Source: Toxotes chatareus (lineage: Eukaryota; Chordata; Actinopteri; Toxotidae). From it: a stretch of 64,000 bases of DNA. The stretch covers positions 6,487,501 through 6,551,500 of the forward strand of contig CM028889.1 in the NCBI GenBank assembly GCA_016801885.1, in the 5' to 3' direction. Below are positions 41,601 through 54,623 of this stretch, piece by piece. The position numbers and the translations under genes were made by a program. Each line of letters starts with the position of its first letter. Position 1 is the stretch's first letter. The notes beneath the pieces were generated by a model. That model had not been told where the DNA came from. It searched no databases and saw only the letters and a list, made by a program, of their open reading frames with translations.

Positions 41601-44600
41601 TCTGCCTGACCTGCAGAGGGCACCGTCCTGAGCTGGCTGATGAAACAAAAGCTCCTCTCATCAAAACAAATTAAAACCACAGAGACACTGAATGTAGTGC
41701 AGATGCAATATTTAACAGACATTAAACTAGGTCCTTGTTTGTGTTTGAGTTGCTGCTTTAGGAAGATTATGCTGCACTGTTCTAAGGCTGCAACAGTTAT
41801 TGTTATTATCAGCTAATCTGCTGATTATTTCCTTGATTAATCAGTCAATCAATCATTTTCCCTATAAAATGTCAAACTTTATTATGAAAAATGTGCATTA
41901 CAGTTTCATAGAGCCCAAGGTGGCATTTTCAAATTCCTGGTTTTATCTGAGCATCAGTGCAAAACAGCCCCAAGATATTAAGAAGCTGTGGACAAAATCT
42001 GTTTATTAGTTTGAAAAATGAACAATAAAACAAATAATATTAATAAATGATTATCAGAATTGTTGCATAACAGCTTTCTGTCATGTAATCAACCAAAAAC
42101 CTTTAAAAAAAAAAAAAAAGATGTTACAAATTGACAGACCCTAAATTAATGTCTTAAATTATTCGTTTAGTCAGACCAACTGTTCAGAATCCAAAGACGT
42201 TGATTTAAAGCAGAAAAAAGCAACAAATCCTAATTTGAGAAGCTGAAACCACCAGGTTTGATATTTTGTGCTTAGTTAATGATTTAAGCAACCAATAACC
42301 CAGTTATCATAACTGCATTTACTTTATTTACTGTATTGACTTTTTGTTTCTTTAATCATTTAATGAATATAACTTAAAAAAAAATACTCTTCACTACTAC
42401 TGATTACTTACTGATTACCTTGATAAAGATGCATCCTTTAGATTTTAAATTTACAAGATATAAAAAACAGAGAAAAGAAGCAAGTCACCACATTTGAGAA
42501 GATGGAACCAGTGAATATTTATGACCATTGACCTGTTGTCAATTAATGTTCTGTTATTTGACTAATCAATTAATCTACACTCAGCACTCAGAATTAAATC
42601 CGTGAATTATATATTTTCATTTTTCTTCTGATTATGCTGTTCTCTCTTTTGTGCTTTGCTTTTTTTTTTTTTTAAAGAGACATAAAAATGTTTTACTTTT
42701 TTTTTTTTTTTTTGAAACCTTTAAAAAAAATCCCGTTCTATAAAGCTGGATGCTGCAGAAATCCCTCTGAGTATATTTTATTTCCCAGGCTTGACTGGGA
42801 TCCATTGCTGTTTAACACCTGACTGAGTCCTGAGTGAAACTGTTCAGGGGGAGTCATCCACAGTGGCTCACTGCTGCCATCTAGAAATTACAGGTGAAAC
42901 TACATCTGCACCGTTTATTTTGGCTTCTGAATGTCACATGAACAAGACAGTTGATGTGGAATATTTGGGGTTTGATTTAAGATACAGACTTAGATGCAAT
43001 CATATTTAGCTTTGTGATACTATTTATTGACTCAGTGTATTTATTTAACAAACCTCAAAAAGCGCCCCCCCACCCTCCTTCCCTTCCCTCCTCTCCCTTC
43101 TCCTTTCCCAAACTGCATGTTTCCATGTGTTACAACCTTGCTGGAAAACAGAAAAAAAAAAAGAACTGACTCATGAGTGGAGCAACAAATCTGACCCACA
43201 AAGCACAACCACAAAACATTCCCTGACTCTGAACAAGGAAAGTGCAGACTTGTTTCTCTTGGCACATAAAAGTCTATTCTTAAGCTAAAGTTCACTTTCG
43301 ACCCATGCATTCACGGCAGGCTGACTTGTACGAAGGCCTAACCTTTCAAAACAGGGATCGGTCTGGTCAGGGAGCTATTCTGACCGCTGACTACCAGGCC
43401 ACCAACACAACACAGTCCTGTTTCTGCTCATTCAACAGGCGGGACGCATGAGCAAATGAGGGCCCAGAGATTATGCTGCATCTCTTTTCAGCCAAAACCA
43501 CCAGGACTCTGATCGTGAAAGGCAGTTTTAAAACAATGGAAAACATGGCACCTTAAATACACATAAACCGCACACACACACAGCTAATGAGCCCTCAGAG
43601 GCAGAAAACACACACTTCAGTGGGGAATGCGCTAATTTGGTTCCAGGCAAGTCTTTATCCCAGTGAGATACACACTCCCGCTGCAAGCATGCCACTGACG
43701 GCTGATTGGACGGCGGTAATGTAAACACCAATCAGAGAGTGAGTAAACCCGGCCAATGGGCTGTTACGGAGACGAGACCGCTCATCACTCACAGAGGGGT
43801 TTACAAAACCATCATCGCTGTCTTGTGAGAACCAGGTTTCTCCAACACGTCTCATGAGCTAAGGAAAAACTGTGTTTGTATTAATCAACCTTTGAGATAA
43901 TGTTCTTCTTCGTTTTAGGCCTAATAAGCAGGAGAATGAATGATCATTATTTTCCTATGAAAACTGTTCTTTTCAAACATTTCAGCATCTCATGAAGGAG
44001 GGAAAAACTGTTTCTTTGTGACGATGTGTTTTTGAAAAAAGAAAAAAAATCTAATGGGTCTTTAAAGTTTTTATCCTAAGACGCTGGACAATTGGTGTTT
44101 CCAAAATTATTAACACTGTAATGTTAAAGACACGCTTCTCTAAAATGTCACCTCTTTATGAACAAAGGAAAATTTGTATTTCAAGCAACAGTGCATTATG
44201 ACTTACTGCTACATAATTATAAATCTGACAACTAATGAGGTTTTAAAGGGTTATTTTGGCCTAAAAGCTACAAGAATTGGCATTTTCTTCATATCTCATG
44301 GCCTTCATCACTTTAATCTCCAACAACAGTCATGTTTTAAGCTTTGTGAGAATAATATTTTTTTGCATAATCCAATGAGGTTTTATTGGCCCGAGAAGCA
44401 GCAGAGTCTTGGGATTCGTTGCTTTAGTCCTCTCAAAAACTTGTTTCTCAAAAATATCCATTTTTTTTTAATGAATTCTAAGCCTCATGTCAATGCATTT
44501 TGACGTAATCCAATAGATATTTAGAGGGTTTTATCAGCCTCACATGAATAATCTTGACTCTAAAAGAAGCATTTAATGCCTCGGTTTATCTGAAAATAAA

Positions 44601-46494
44601 AATCCCCAAATTTGGATACACGTGGCTTTCATTGGAAAGCAACGTTATGCTTTTTTTTGGAGCAGAGCTGGCAAGTGTTGTGAATAAGAATGTATCTTCA
44701 ACAGCGAGCTGAGGTAGGAAATTGTGGGTCCAAACAAACTGCGCTACCCACAGATCACACGCTACTGGATGACACACAGGGAGTCAAAACAACTGCATCA
44801 TGTTACTAACGAGTTTCGAGGAATGCATAACATGCCCACAAAACTGTAGTAAGAAGTGGTATCACAGCCTGTGTATGAGAGTAAACTGCTGACAGGCTGC
44901 ACAATAGCTGCTTTAGGCCTATAAACGCATCAACACGTCCAACAAACAGTGTGGAGCTTTGTGGGGAAACAGGCGTGTTAAATCCTGTGTGTATCTCTGG
45001 CGTGGGAGCTTCTGCAAACCCGGATGGGGGAGAGACCAAAGGGTAGAGAGAGAGAGAGCGAGCAGCAAGACGATAATGGCATGATGATAAGTCTTTCTGG
45101 GGAGGAATTCGGATATGGATAATGAAGGATATAGCTGAAGGAAATCTGTCTCCTGAGCGCAATCTGCACTTTTGTCTTCAAAAGCCGTTAAAAACAATGA
45201 AGCGAGAACCTACGGCTGCTTCATTAAATATACCATCTCTCCTCCCGGAACTCTTTCCACCTTCTCTGTCTCACCCCCCCCCCCCTCCTCCTCCTCACCC
45301 CACGCTCCTCGTCATGTCATTTTCCCTGTCATCAGCGAGGTGTGTTAATAATTCAGCCGGTCTCCCTGTGTGTCTGACGTGACAGCTGCAGGTGGGAGAC
45401 CTGGGACAGAGAGAGCAACACTGAGGGGGGTTTTGTTCATGGTTTTCCCATGAAGCATTTCAGTTGGAGGACACAATGGGATCGTGTTTGTGCTGAACCC
45501 TCAGATGACGAGCAGATCACTATGAGCAGGCTTAAGGCACTTCCCCATTCAGGCTCGTTGTTCATGCATATTTCACGAGTGTTTCCAAAATATTCAGGTC
45601 TTACTACTGTCAAAAGATAAATAATTCATGAATAATTGCAACTACCGTTTTTAGTGCTTTGGTTTCTTTTGGTCAGGCTATTGTTTAATAAGAACAAAGA
45701 CATTAAAATCATCCAGGCACCCTTGGTATTTGACATGTTTAGTACTTACTGCAAAACCTACAAAACAATACATTATGTAAAACAAGGGACACACTAACCT
45801 GCTTTGACCAGTGTCTGCAGCAGGTGTTGTACAGTATTTACACCTGTTGTTTGCTGTTTGTCCAAAATGTTTGATAAAAACCAAGGAACTCTCCGACTAA
45901 ATTAGCGATGTCAGAATTAAAGCTCGGGAAGATTATCCTTTTCTTATCCTCCACATGTTGAAGGGACTGAATTTGAATGAATTCTTCTGAGTCGACTGAT
46001 CACAAGATCCCAAATTCCTACCACGGTGTCTGTCACCACCTTCACTTTCCAACAACAGCAACAACGTTTCTGATGCTGTGAACAGTCTACAAACCACCGC
46101 CTTCTCTAGGTTATACTTAAGTTAGTGGGGAGCACCATAATAAGCTATCCACCACAAACTCATAAAGAAAATACTGTTTTATCTCTTTGATAAAGTTGTT
46201 GATCATCTTTCCTGTGGGTTATAATAACAATTTTGGAAAATTGCTTGAGGGAAAGACGCCTGAGAACAAAGATCAAGCTGATCGGCTCTTCTACTGTTCC
46301 GGTCACAAAGAAAATACAAAAAGTCCCTTCTGTTTTGTTTGTATGCTGGTCTTTTGATACTGCAGCTGGCTGCCTCACTGGCCCTCCAGGATCCACAGCC
46401 ACTATTCCCTGTCCACCTCCGCCCCTGCAGCAACAGAAAATAACTTTCACTCTGTTCCTAGTGATGATGACACACTACAGCGGAAACCAGCTCT

Positions 46495-46546
<52 letters not shown>

Positions 46547-49500
46547 AGCGAGAGAGAGACCCAAACTCAAACTAATACTGCAACTCAAACTCCCTGGGTG
46601 AGTTACGATGAACAGGCCGCCCTCCGATGGGATTCCCTGTAAGACAGCAGCAGGGAGAGGGCTGCTTTCAAGGAGGAGAGAGAAGCTGAGTAGCTGGTGT
46701 GAGTGATCTTTTCCTCTGTGGTGGGACAGACTGGAAATTGCTTCACACCACTGCTGCCAGTAATCCAGCAGGCTCAGCTGTTCAGAGCAGGCAGCATGTG
46801 TTAAGGAGCTACCAGAACCAGGTTTATTGGTGTAGAAACAAATAAACACAGGAGGGCCTTGTACAGGTATGGGGATTTTCTGTCACTCTGAGTGTGTGTG
46901 GCCTGTGGATGATCTTCCATGTGGGAGGTGGGAGGTGGGAGCAGAGTCACGGCCTCTGACCACAAAGGATGTGGAGAGAGGAGTCATCACGCTCCCTCCT
47001 CACACATTATCCCACTCTTTTCTTTTTATCACTGTCTGTCTTTCTTCCTTTGCTGATTATTACTATTTGGCCACGCTACGGGCTCGGCTCTGGGGATGGC
47101 CCAGGCTGAAATATCTCAACAACTACTGGACATATTGAGTTTAAATTTTTGGATTTCATGGCCCTCAGAGGAAGAATTCTACTAACTCTGGTGATCCCCT
47201 GACCTTTCCTCTAGCGCCACCATGAAATTGACATTTGTGGTTTTGCATGAAACGTGTCCACAACCGTTGGATGGACTGCCATGAAATGTGGTACACATAT
47301 TTACATTCTTGTGGATAGGATATGTAATAACTTTGACAATCCACGAATGCAGCATCTTACAAACACCAGTGTCAGCAAATGGTTGTGTCACATACTGAAT
47401 CAAGAGACTATTTTTCGATAAAGCAACTGTATTCATCCTTCAGCCTGAAAGCACAATGACAAATGCCAGTCTGACATTCCCACACCCAGAAGACTTAACT
47501 GTAAAACTCCATCAAATCAAATCAACAAATAAAATATAATAAAGTAGTTGCTGGTAAAAGTGACAAACCCACCAAGTATTCACCCAATATTGGAGATTTT
47601 TAGCCTCTTTCAGCTCATTCTTTTGGTTTTACAGTACATCTACTGTACCACCACATGTTTGGTATTTTCACTTTATAAAGGAAAGATTAACACAATTATA
47701 ACTGACCAATTTCCTGTTGGTTTAGTAATCTCTTAATCAATTTTTCATTTCATCATAAACTAATACGACATCCCAGTGATGTGTAAGCTGGCCTGTTTTA
47801 CTCAGGGCCTCTAAGACTGAAAAAAAAAAATTTGAGCTGAACAGAACTAATCTCATCCAAAAATGGGTTGGGTGGGTTTTGTTAAGAAACTACTACCACT
47901 GAAAAGCAGTGTCTCACGTTCACATTACAAATGGCCTTATTATCTATGATCTGACTAAGCTCTTGGCTCCATATTACACCCAAACCACCATGGCGAAGGA
48001 GGATGAGTGCTGCCTGGAGACTGTGTGTCAGATCCCAGTTTGGAGGGGCTGGAGGAAGGGGGGGGGGCGGGTGGCGCCGAGGGATCTCCTGGGATCACAG
48101 CAGAGCTCCGAGACAAAGGGGACATTGTGGCACAGACTGACCCCATCCATCCAAGAAAACATTACTTCCTGTCCCATCAGCTCCAGCATCCTCCACACAT
48201 GAGCTGCTCACTTCCCAGAACCGAAAGTCCCTTTTCAACATCATCTGCTGTGAACCATTTACAGCAGGAGTCAGTACTGACCATCCACTGAGTTTCAAAC
48301 TGACTAAACAAAGATGGAGATCATGATGGAAGCTAAGTAAATGAGGAGTCTTACATGTTACTCATTTTACTGGACATCTGGATGCAGTAGTAGTGAAAAA
48401 CCCAAGTAAGACGAAAGAAAAATACGTAGTAGAGAGTCATTAAAACCTCAAATTACTGCTTACGATATTAAATTAGAGCGTGTCTATTTATAGTGTGTGG
48501 ATGTGTCCCTTGAAGACCGCCTGTCTACAGGTTACACAATTACAGTAGGTAAATATTACAAGGAACGTTTCATGAGCCAGAATTACAAAAAGTTATTGAG
48601 GATGAATTTAATTCCTAAATTTCAGTAAAAACAACTCATTCACCTATTGGAGGGGTTTTTAAGCGTACTGCATACTCACACAGTTTGCCCTGACAACACA
48701 TTTTAGAACAAAGGTGGCCACACCCTTAAGCTTTAAAAGGGTTAGGGTTAGAAAGAACAAGACAAGAAAACAAAAAAAGAAGGCACATCGAACAGCAACT
48801 TTCGGATCAACACAACCATGAATCGCATCATGACAGAGATAAACACGACTATCAGCGAACAGGACAGACAGATTGTTTTGCCAACAGGTGACACCAGCTT
48901 GACATTTTGTGGGAAATTTGCTCAAATGTTAGGACACATCATCCAAAATATATCAGGCACCTGGCGGGTTTCATTGCAGGCATTTACAATGTGTTTGCCT
49001 ATACTGGCATTATAGCTTATCAAACTGTGATTGACAGCTATGAACCTCCTTAAAATTCCATACATAATATAGGTCAATCACACAGTCACAGGGATGTAAA
49101 ACAAGGCCACGCTACCTTAGTCTCAGCATAACACACATCGGCAGCATGGAGATATCTCTCCAGTCGGATCAGAATCAACACATTCCTTTTACACACACAA
49201 AAGTAATAACAAAACTGCATTTCCAACAAACAGCGTATCACTTTTAAAGAAGGATTGTCAAAACAGCCAACTGGTCAATATCATCTGATGATGACAGAGT
49301 GCCTCTGAATAAAACCAACATAAAAATGAAAAAGCGTTTACTATGATTTGTTAGTCAAACCAGATCATCACCTAAAAATGTTAGCAGCCTCTGCCACCAC
49401 CTCCTTTTAATTCTCAGATACCAGGTCAGATTTCACTAGAAATCTGAGTATTGTTGGGGCAAATGAAACCTGTTTTACTTTGGAATTAAGACACAACCTT

Positions 49501-52500
49501 ATTTCTACTCCTCAGGTCTGGTTTCAAATTCGCTAAGATTACAGTATGTTGTTGGAATGCACATTCACGGTTATCAACACTGTTATCAGCTCTTTTCCTT
49601 TGTCTCGCTCTTCAAAACAAACCCATGTGCAATGATTCCAGGGAAAGGGAAGAAAGTTAACAATGTTTATGGGAAAAGTTGTAACACAAAGGTGGTCTTA
49701 ATTTGGAGACTCTGACCAAAGGGCCATGAGAGCGCGTGGGATCACACTACCTTGACATGACTCTGGGCGCCCAGGTTGTAGATCTCTGTAGGCTTCACCT
49801 GGTTGATGATCTTCACCAGACACGTGCTGTCAGTCAGGTCGCCGTAATGCAGCTTCATGTCTGACAGAGAGCGGGCACAAACACACACTGATTAATTCAC
49901 ACGTAAAACAGGACTCACTCACACAAACATAGCAACAAACCCGCATTTCTGCAGTAATTCCCACCTACTGGCCCTTCACATGTTCACTGACCATGACTTT
50001 GTTATGAGAGGTTTGTTTATTTTCTGTTACAGGTGTCCAATATCCGACTTAAGAGAAAAGCTCAACTGTTCAGTTGTTGTTTTTGACACCTCACTGAAAG
50101 ATAACATACAGAGAAATTTTGTAATCCTATGATCTGCACTCTCCGCATGTGCATGAAGTAGTGAATGCATTGTCCTTACCAAGGATTTAACATGCCGAAG
50201 CTTTCAATATAAACAGCTTGGATATAAATACAAGGTTATAAAAACAGAGGTTACTGGTTGGTTACTGGTGAGCAGGTGCTGCCATATCTGAAGAATGAAC
50301 TGTTTTATTGTGTTCTTAGTTGGAACGAAGACAGAAGGACATGACCAAACAATTCCTTCAAGAAACTGAGAATTTCAAAGACAAAGTCTTCCGTTAAAAT
50401 TCCAACCAACAGAAGAGGCTAGTAATCATCTTTAAATGCCTCCTGGTGTCCTAGGAGTCTCACATGTTGACTGTACAATCACAACAACCCCATTCAAATT
50501 CAGCCTGTGTTGTCATCCCTCCTCGTTTCCTGTCACCAGAAATTTGATTTAATATTCATTGACATGCATGACAGTAAACACCTAAAAGAGTTTATAACCC
50601 TTTCTGTGAAGGAAACTGGCACTGGCAGGGTAAACAGGACACTTACTGCCCTCGGTGTGTGTCTGGGGATTCTGGTAAAGATGCTCGATGCGACCAGTGT
50701 TGAAGGAGCTGGAACGACGCAAAATACCGTGAACCTGGGAGAAAAGGGGGACAGAAGAGATGGACACAAAGAGGTTTATTCTCCTCACCTTTCCAGTGCT
50801 CTGTGTCTTGAGTACAACAGCACCTTATCTTAAATCAGACGACTGCAGTTTGAGCAGCCACACTTCCTGCAGCTGCTTCAGTCTTGAAATATGGCCATTT
50901 CAGACACAAAACACAGTCATATTTCATCTTGCCATTACAGTACTGGCTTTAATATAAAACAATGTCCTTCATAGGCTCATTTTACATTTAAGGGTTAGAT
51001 GTAAATGCTGTGAGACATTAAACAGTCTCTGAATTTAGACATAGTAATTGGTAAAGTCTGCTATGTTTACTGTATTCCACTTAAACAGTTCTGTTTAAAA
51101 TGTGATTCCTTTTTGATTTATTTTGTTTTCACTGATTTGCAGCACAGTATTTTTTTTCTGTATGTGACCTCAAAGATGTCAATATAACATATTGACCTAT
51201 TTCTCTTTATTCAAAGTGTTTCTTATCTTAAAAAGATCTTGGGACACATAACACATTTTGTACTGCAAAGGCTGATCCAACAGTATTGTGTCTCATGGCT
51301 CCAGCCCACTGTTTTTAATGCTGCCTGTGATCTGTGATCTGTACTCCATGTTCTGAGCAGGGATGTGTGAGGAAGCTCTGCTCAGGGAAGATAACAGAAC
51401 CTGATCCAAGGGGAGTCCATTTGTGGGAGGACACTGTGCCCTGACCTCACTTCCTTTATTCACTGGGCACTTCCTGCCTGCATGTGCGCTCCTCTTTAAT
51501 GCCTCCACCCCCACCCCTACCCGCTCCACATCAGCATCCCCAGCCTGGATCCCATCCACTTCCTCTCTGCTGTCTGTGAATCTGACCAGGCTGCGATGGA
51601 GGTGTGTGTCTGTGTGTGTTTCTGCTACACATCTGAAGGGAAATGAAATCATGCAGCTACTGGCAGGAAAACACAATGAGCTTAGGTGCAACATGCATGT
51701 TTATGCAAGTGTGCTGAATGTACAGGCTTTTCAGGGGTGTGAGACCACCGCACGCGGCCTCAGTCAGTCAGAAAAAGCTTGTTAACCACTGCTTCCATCG
51801 ACAGGCTGGTGACTTTCTGTGCTCCTGAAAACACACGGAGCAGCAGGTGATGGTTAATGACCTCTCTCATATGGCCATATAATAACAACTATTTCCCTGT
51901 TAATGGTCTGAGCTAGGGGTAAAAGGTGAGGGGTTAATAGGCTCGAAGAAACATGAAGGGTCTTATCAAGTTGACACATGAGTCACTCCATGTATGAAGC
52001 TGACTGTCACGTTACGTCACCATCCCCTCCGCAGCTCCCACACACTGCTGTGACTGGATGCTGCTTATCAGGGGAATGTCACTCTGTGTGTGCGTCTGTG
52101 TATGTTGGCATTCACGAGTGTCTGGATTCATTTGTGTGTATGTGTGTGTCTACGCTTCCAAAGAAGAGAATCGTTGTCGTCGCACTCGGTTAAGTCTGCA
52201 GTCTGGGCTTCTCTCTCACCTCATAGCCTTTTGCGAGCAGGAACTCAGCGAGATAGGAACCATCCTGAGGAGACAGAACACAACACCACTTAAAACCTGT
52301 AAAGTGGCATAACAAAAATACACATGTGTGTGGCTCTGACACTGATCCCATTTTCTTGTCCCGACAGAATCAGCGCAACATAACCAAAACAAAATAAAAC
52401 ATTCACCACCCAAATCTGAGCTAAGGGAATTCAGGAGGAAAGCAAATATTGATTTGATTTGAAGCTCTTCCCTTACTGTGCAGTGAGTAGATAACTAAAA

Positions 52501-54566
52501 ACTATTAATTACATTATTTTTGAAAGGATCCTCACTGTATATTTAATGCCTAAAGCTTCTGCACAGTACTGTAGTGTCAGACAGTATCAGAGCGGAAATC
52601 CTCGAAATCTTCTTTAAATATTGTTCAGGGTGTAACTCACTGAAGGTGACCTGTATATTGTTAAACCCGTGACACATTAATGGACATGAGCAGTCCCCAA
52701 AAAAAAAAAAAAAAACCTGCACACTGTAGCTGAATACTGAGGCCTGGGATCATTAGGTGTAACATCCACATGAATCAGAAACTTTGGTCAGGCGTAGGGC
52801 CAATGTGTGCGTGACTGTGTGTGTCTGTGAGTGTGTGTGTGTGTGTGTGTGAGCGAGCCCTGTCAATAAGGTCTTGTTCCCCTCACCCATGTTACTCCTC
52901 GTCTTTTTTCCCTGCTCAGACTTTCCGACCGCACATTCTGGAACACTCTGGAAAATTCCAAACTAGTCATGGCATTCATCGCTCAATCCCCCTCACATAT
53001 GTGCACACACAGTTATTACACACACACACACACACGCGCACGTACGCTCCCAATGCCAGCATGCCAGCCTCATGCTTCCTCTCCAGGTCTGGGGGTAACA
53101 GTGGAGGTGGAGGCCAGGGCGCAGAGGAGAAAGGGTTTTGGGAGGGGGGGTGGCTAGAGGCTGAAGGACACCCAGGAACCGGCATTCAGAGCCAGGCAGG
53201 AATAGTCATGTTTTGGGGCTGTGCCATCAGACAGACCATACAGGTAGGCCAAGTCTGTAGCAAAGTGAGCGGAACTGCCCACAAAAGGCTTACACTCCAA
53301 AACAGAGAAATACAAGCCTGAAAAAAGCAGATACTTTATCTCTTTTTCACAGCTGCATTAAAGCAATATTAGCTGATTTATGGCCACTGGGGGGCAGAAG
53401 AAAATAAGCTGACAGACACAGAGCACGGACACCCTGCTGGTAGTATACAGTGGGTTTATCAGAACTTGTTTTCTGAAGACAGGGTTACAGGAGACAGGGT
53501 TGCAGGAGACAGGGTTAATAAAAACAGTGAGCTAGAGCCATACAGAAAATCTGTCTTAAAATCAAATCAATATATTCCATCTCAAGTAGATGCTCATAAA
53601 TGTGGGGCATGCATCCACAAAGCCATGTTTGTCCTTTGGCTGCTATCACTGTCACTTGCTCAGCAGGCTTTTTTTTCACAACAGACATCTTGACTAGTCA
53701 TTAACTAGTCAGTAGTCAGAAAGAATCACAGTTATTACTAAGATTAGCAAAATGTAAGCTGTGACAGTGAACCTAAAACTACAGAAGCTAAATGGAATTC
53801 AGCTATCACTGATTTTATAATTTACACCTGTGCTTTTCCTACTATGACATGTCAAAATGTCTGTTCATCCCCTGATGAAGACCATGCGATGCAGCTGAAA
53901 GCAACAGAAAATCTAGAAAGATGTTTATGAATATATGTGTATTTTTGCGAAGGTTAATGTGGTCACCGTCTGTCGATGGGCTGGTGTACAGCATCATTAA
54001 CTGAAACCTAAACTGTGTGTCTTCTTGATTACATTGCTCTGTTATATGGCTGCTTGTTATCTGATGTCATTCTTGTTTGAACACCCTGAAGAAGGTGTAA
54101 GGCAACCGTGTCTGTTTTTTACTTTTTTTTTTTTTATTTACACGCTCCTCACTTCCATCACTGATTTTGCCCTGAAACAAAGCTGAACAGGCTTTAAAAT
54201 GCTAAACAGCTAGTACTGACCTCCAGAGGCACATCAATAGTAAACGGTTTATTAGTATAAATTTATGTCTTAGTATCAGATCATTTTCAGCATCTGCAGG
54301 TTGAGCACTCACTCAGCTGGCACTGATGCCCAACCTGTTGAGACTGGCCCGTCCCCATGGTGTTCAAAGCTCCAGTCGGTGTCATGTTTTCCTGCCCCTG
54401 TGCCAGGGTCAAAGCGTTCCACGCCAGACCAATATGGAAAACAAGCCTGAAGAGCTACAGCTCTGTTTCAAAACAAGAGACTCCTTTGAGGCCGTATTAG
54501 CCCATAAACCCTGGCCTCACCTCGCCGTTTCCTGTTATGGGGAGTTGGGCGCTTGGTAGGAGCAAT

Positions 54567-54623
<57 letters not shown>

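Larger units (their letters stand above)
14020..49750 (-). other. gmds intron 4 (35.7 kb)
   Basis: This intron fills more than half of the window and ends in clean GT-AG sites. It holds most of the mobile elements listed here (hAT MITE, Tc1 fossil, short inverted-repeat element, several AT-rich family copies), many microsatellites, a 17-bp perfect hairpin at 41568-41604 and an irregular repeat array near 43.9-44.6 kb. Long unique stretches between them could harbour enhancers. No internal gene was recognised on either strand. Confidence 0.9.

Noticed and set aside
48738..48751. Interstitial telomere
   Set aside because: Only two units are present, too few to suggest a fusion or telomere insertion.
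52821..53321. 166-codon open frame on the plus strand
   Set aside because: It begins in a (TG)n tract and runs through a CA-rich stretch, so the translation is low complexity without a domain.
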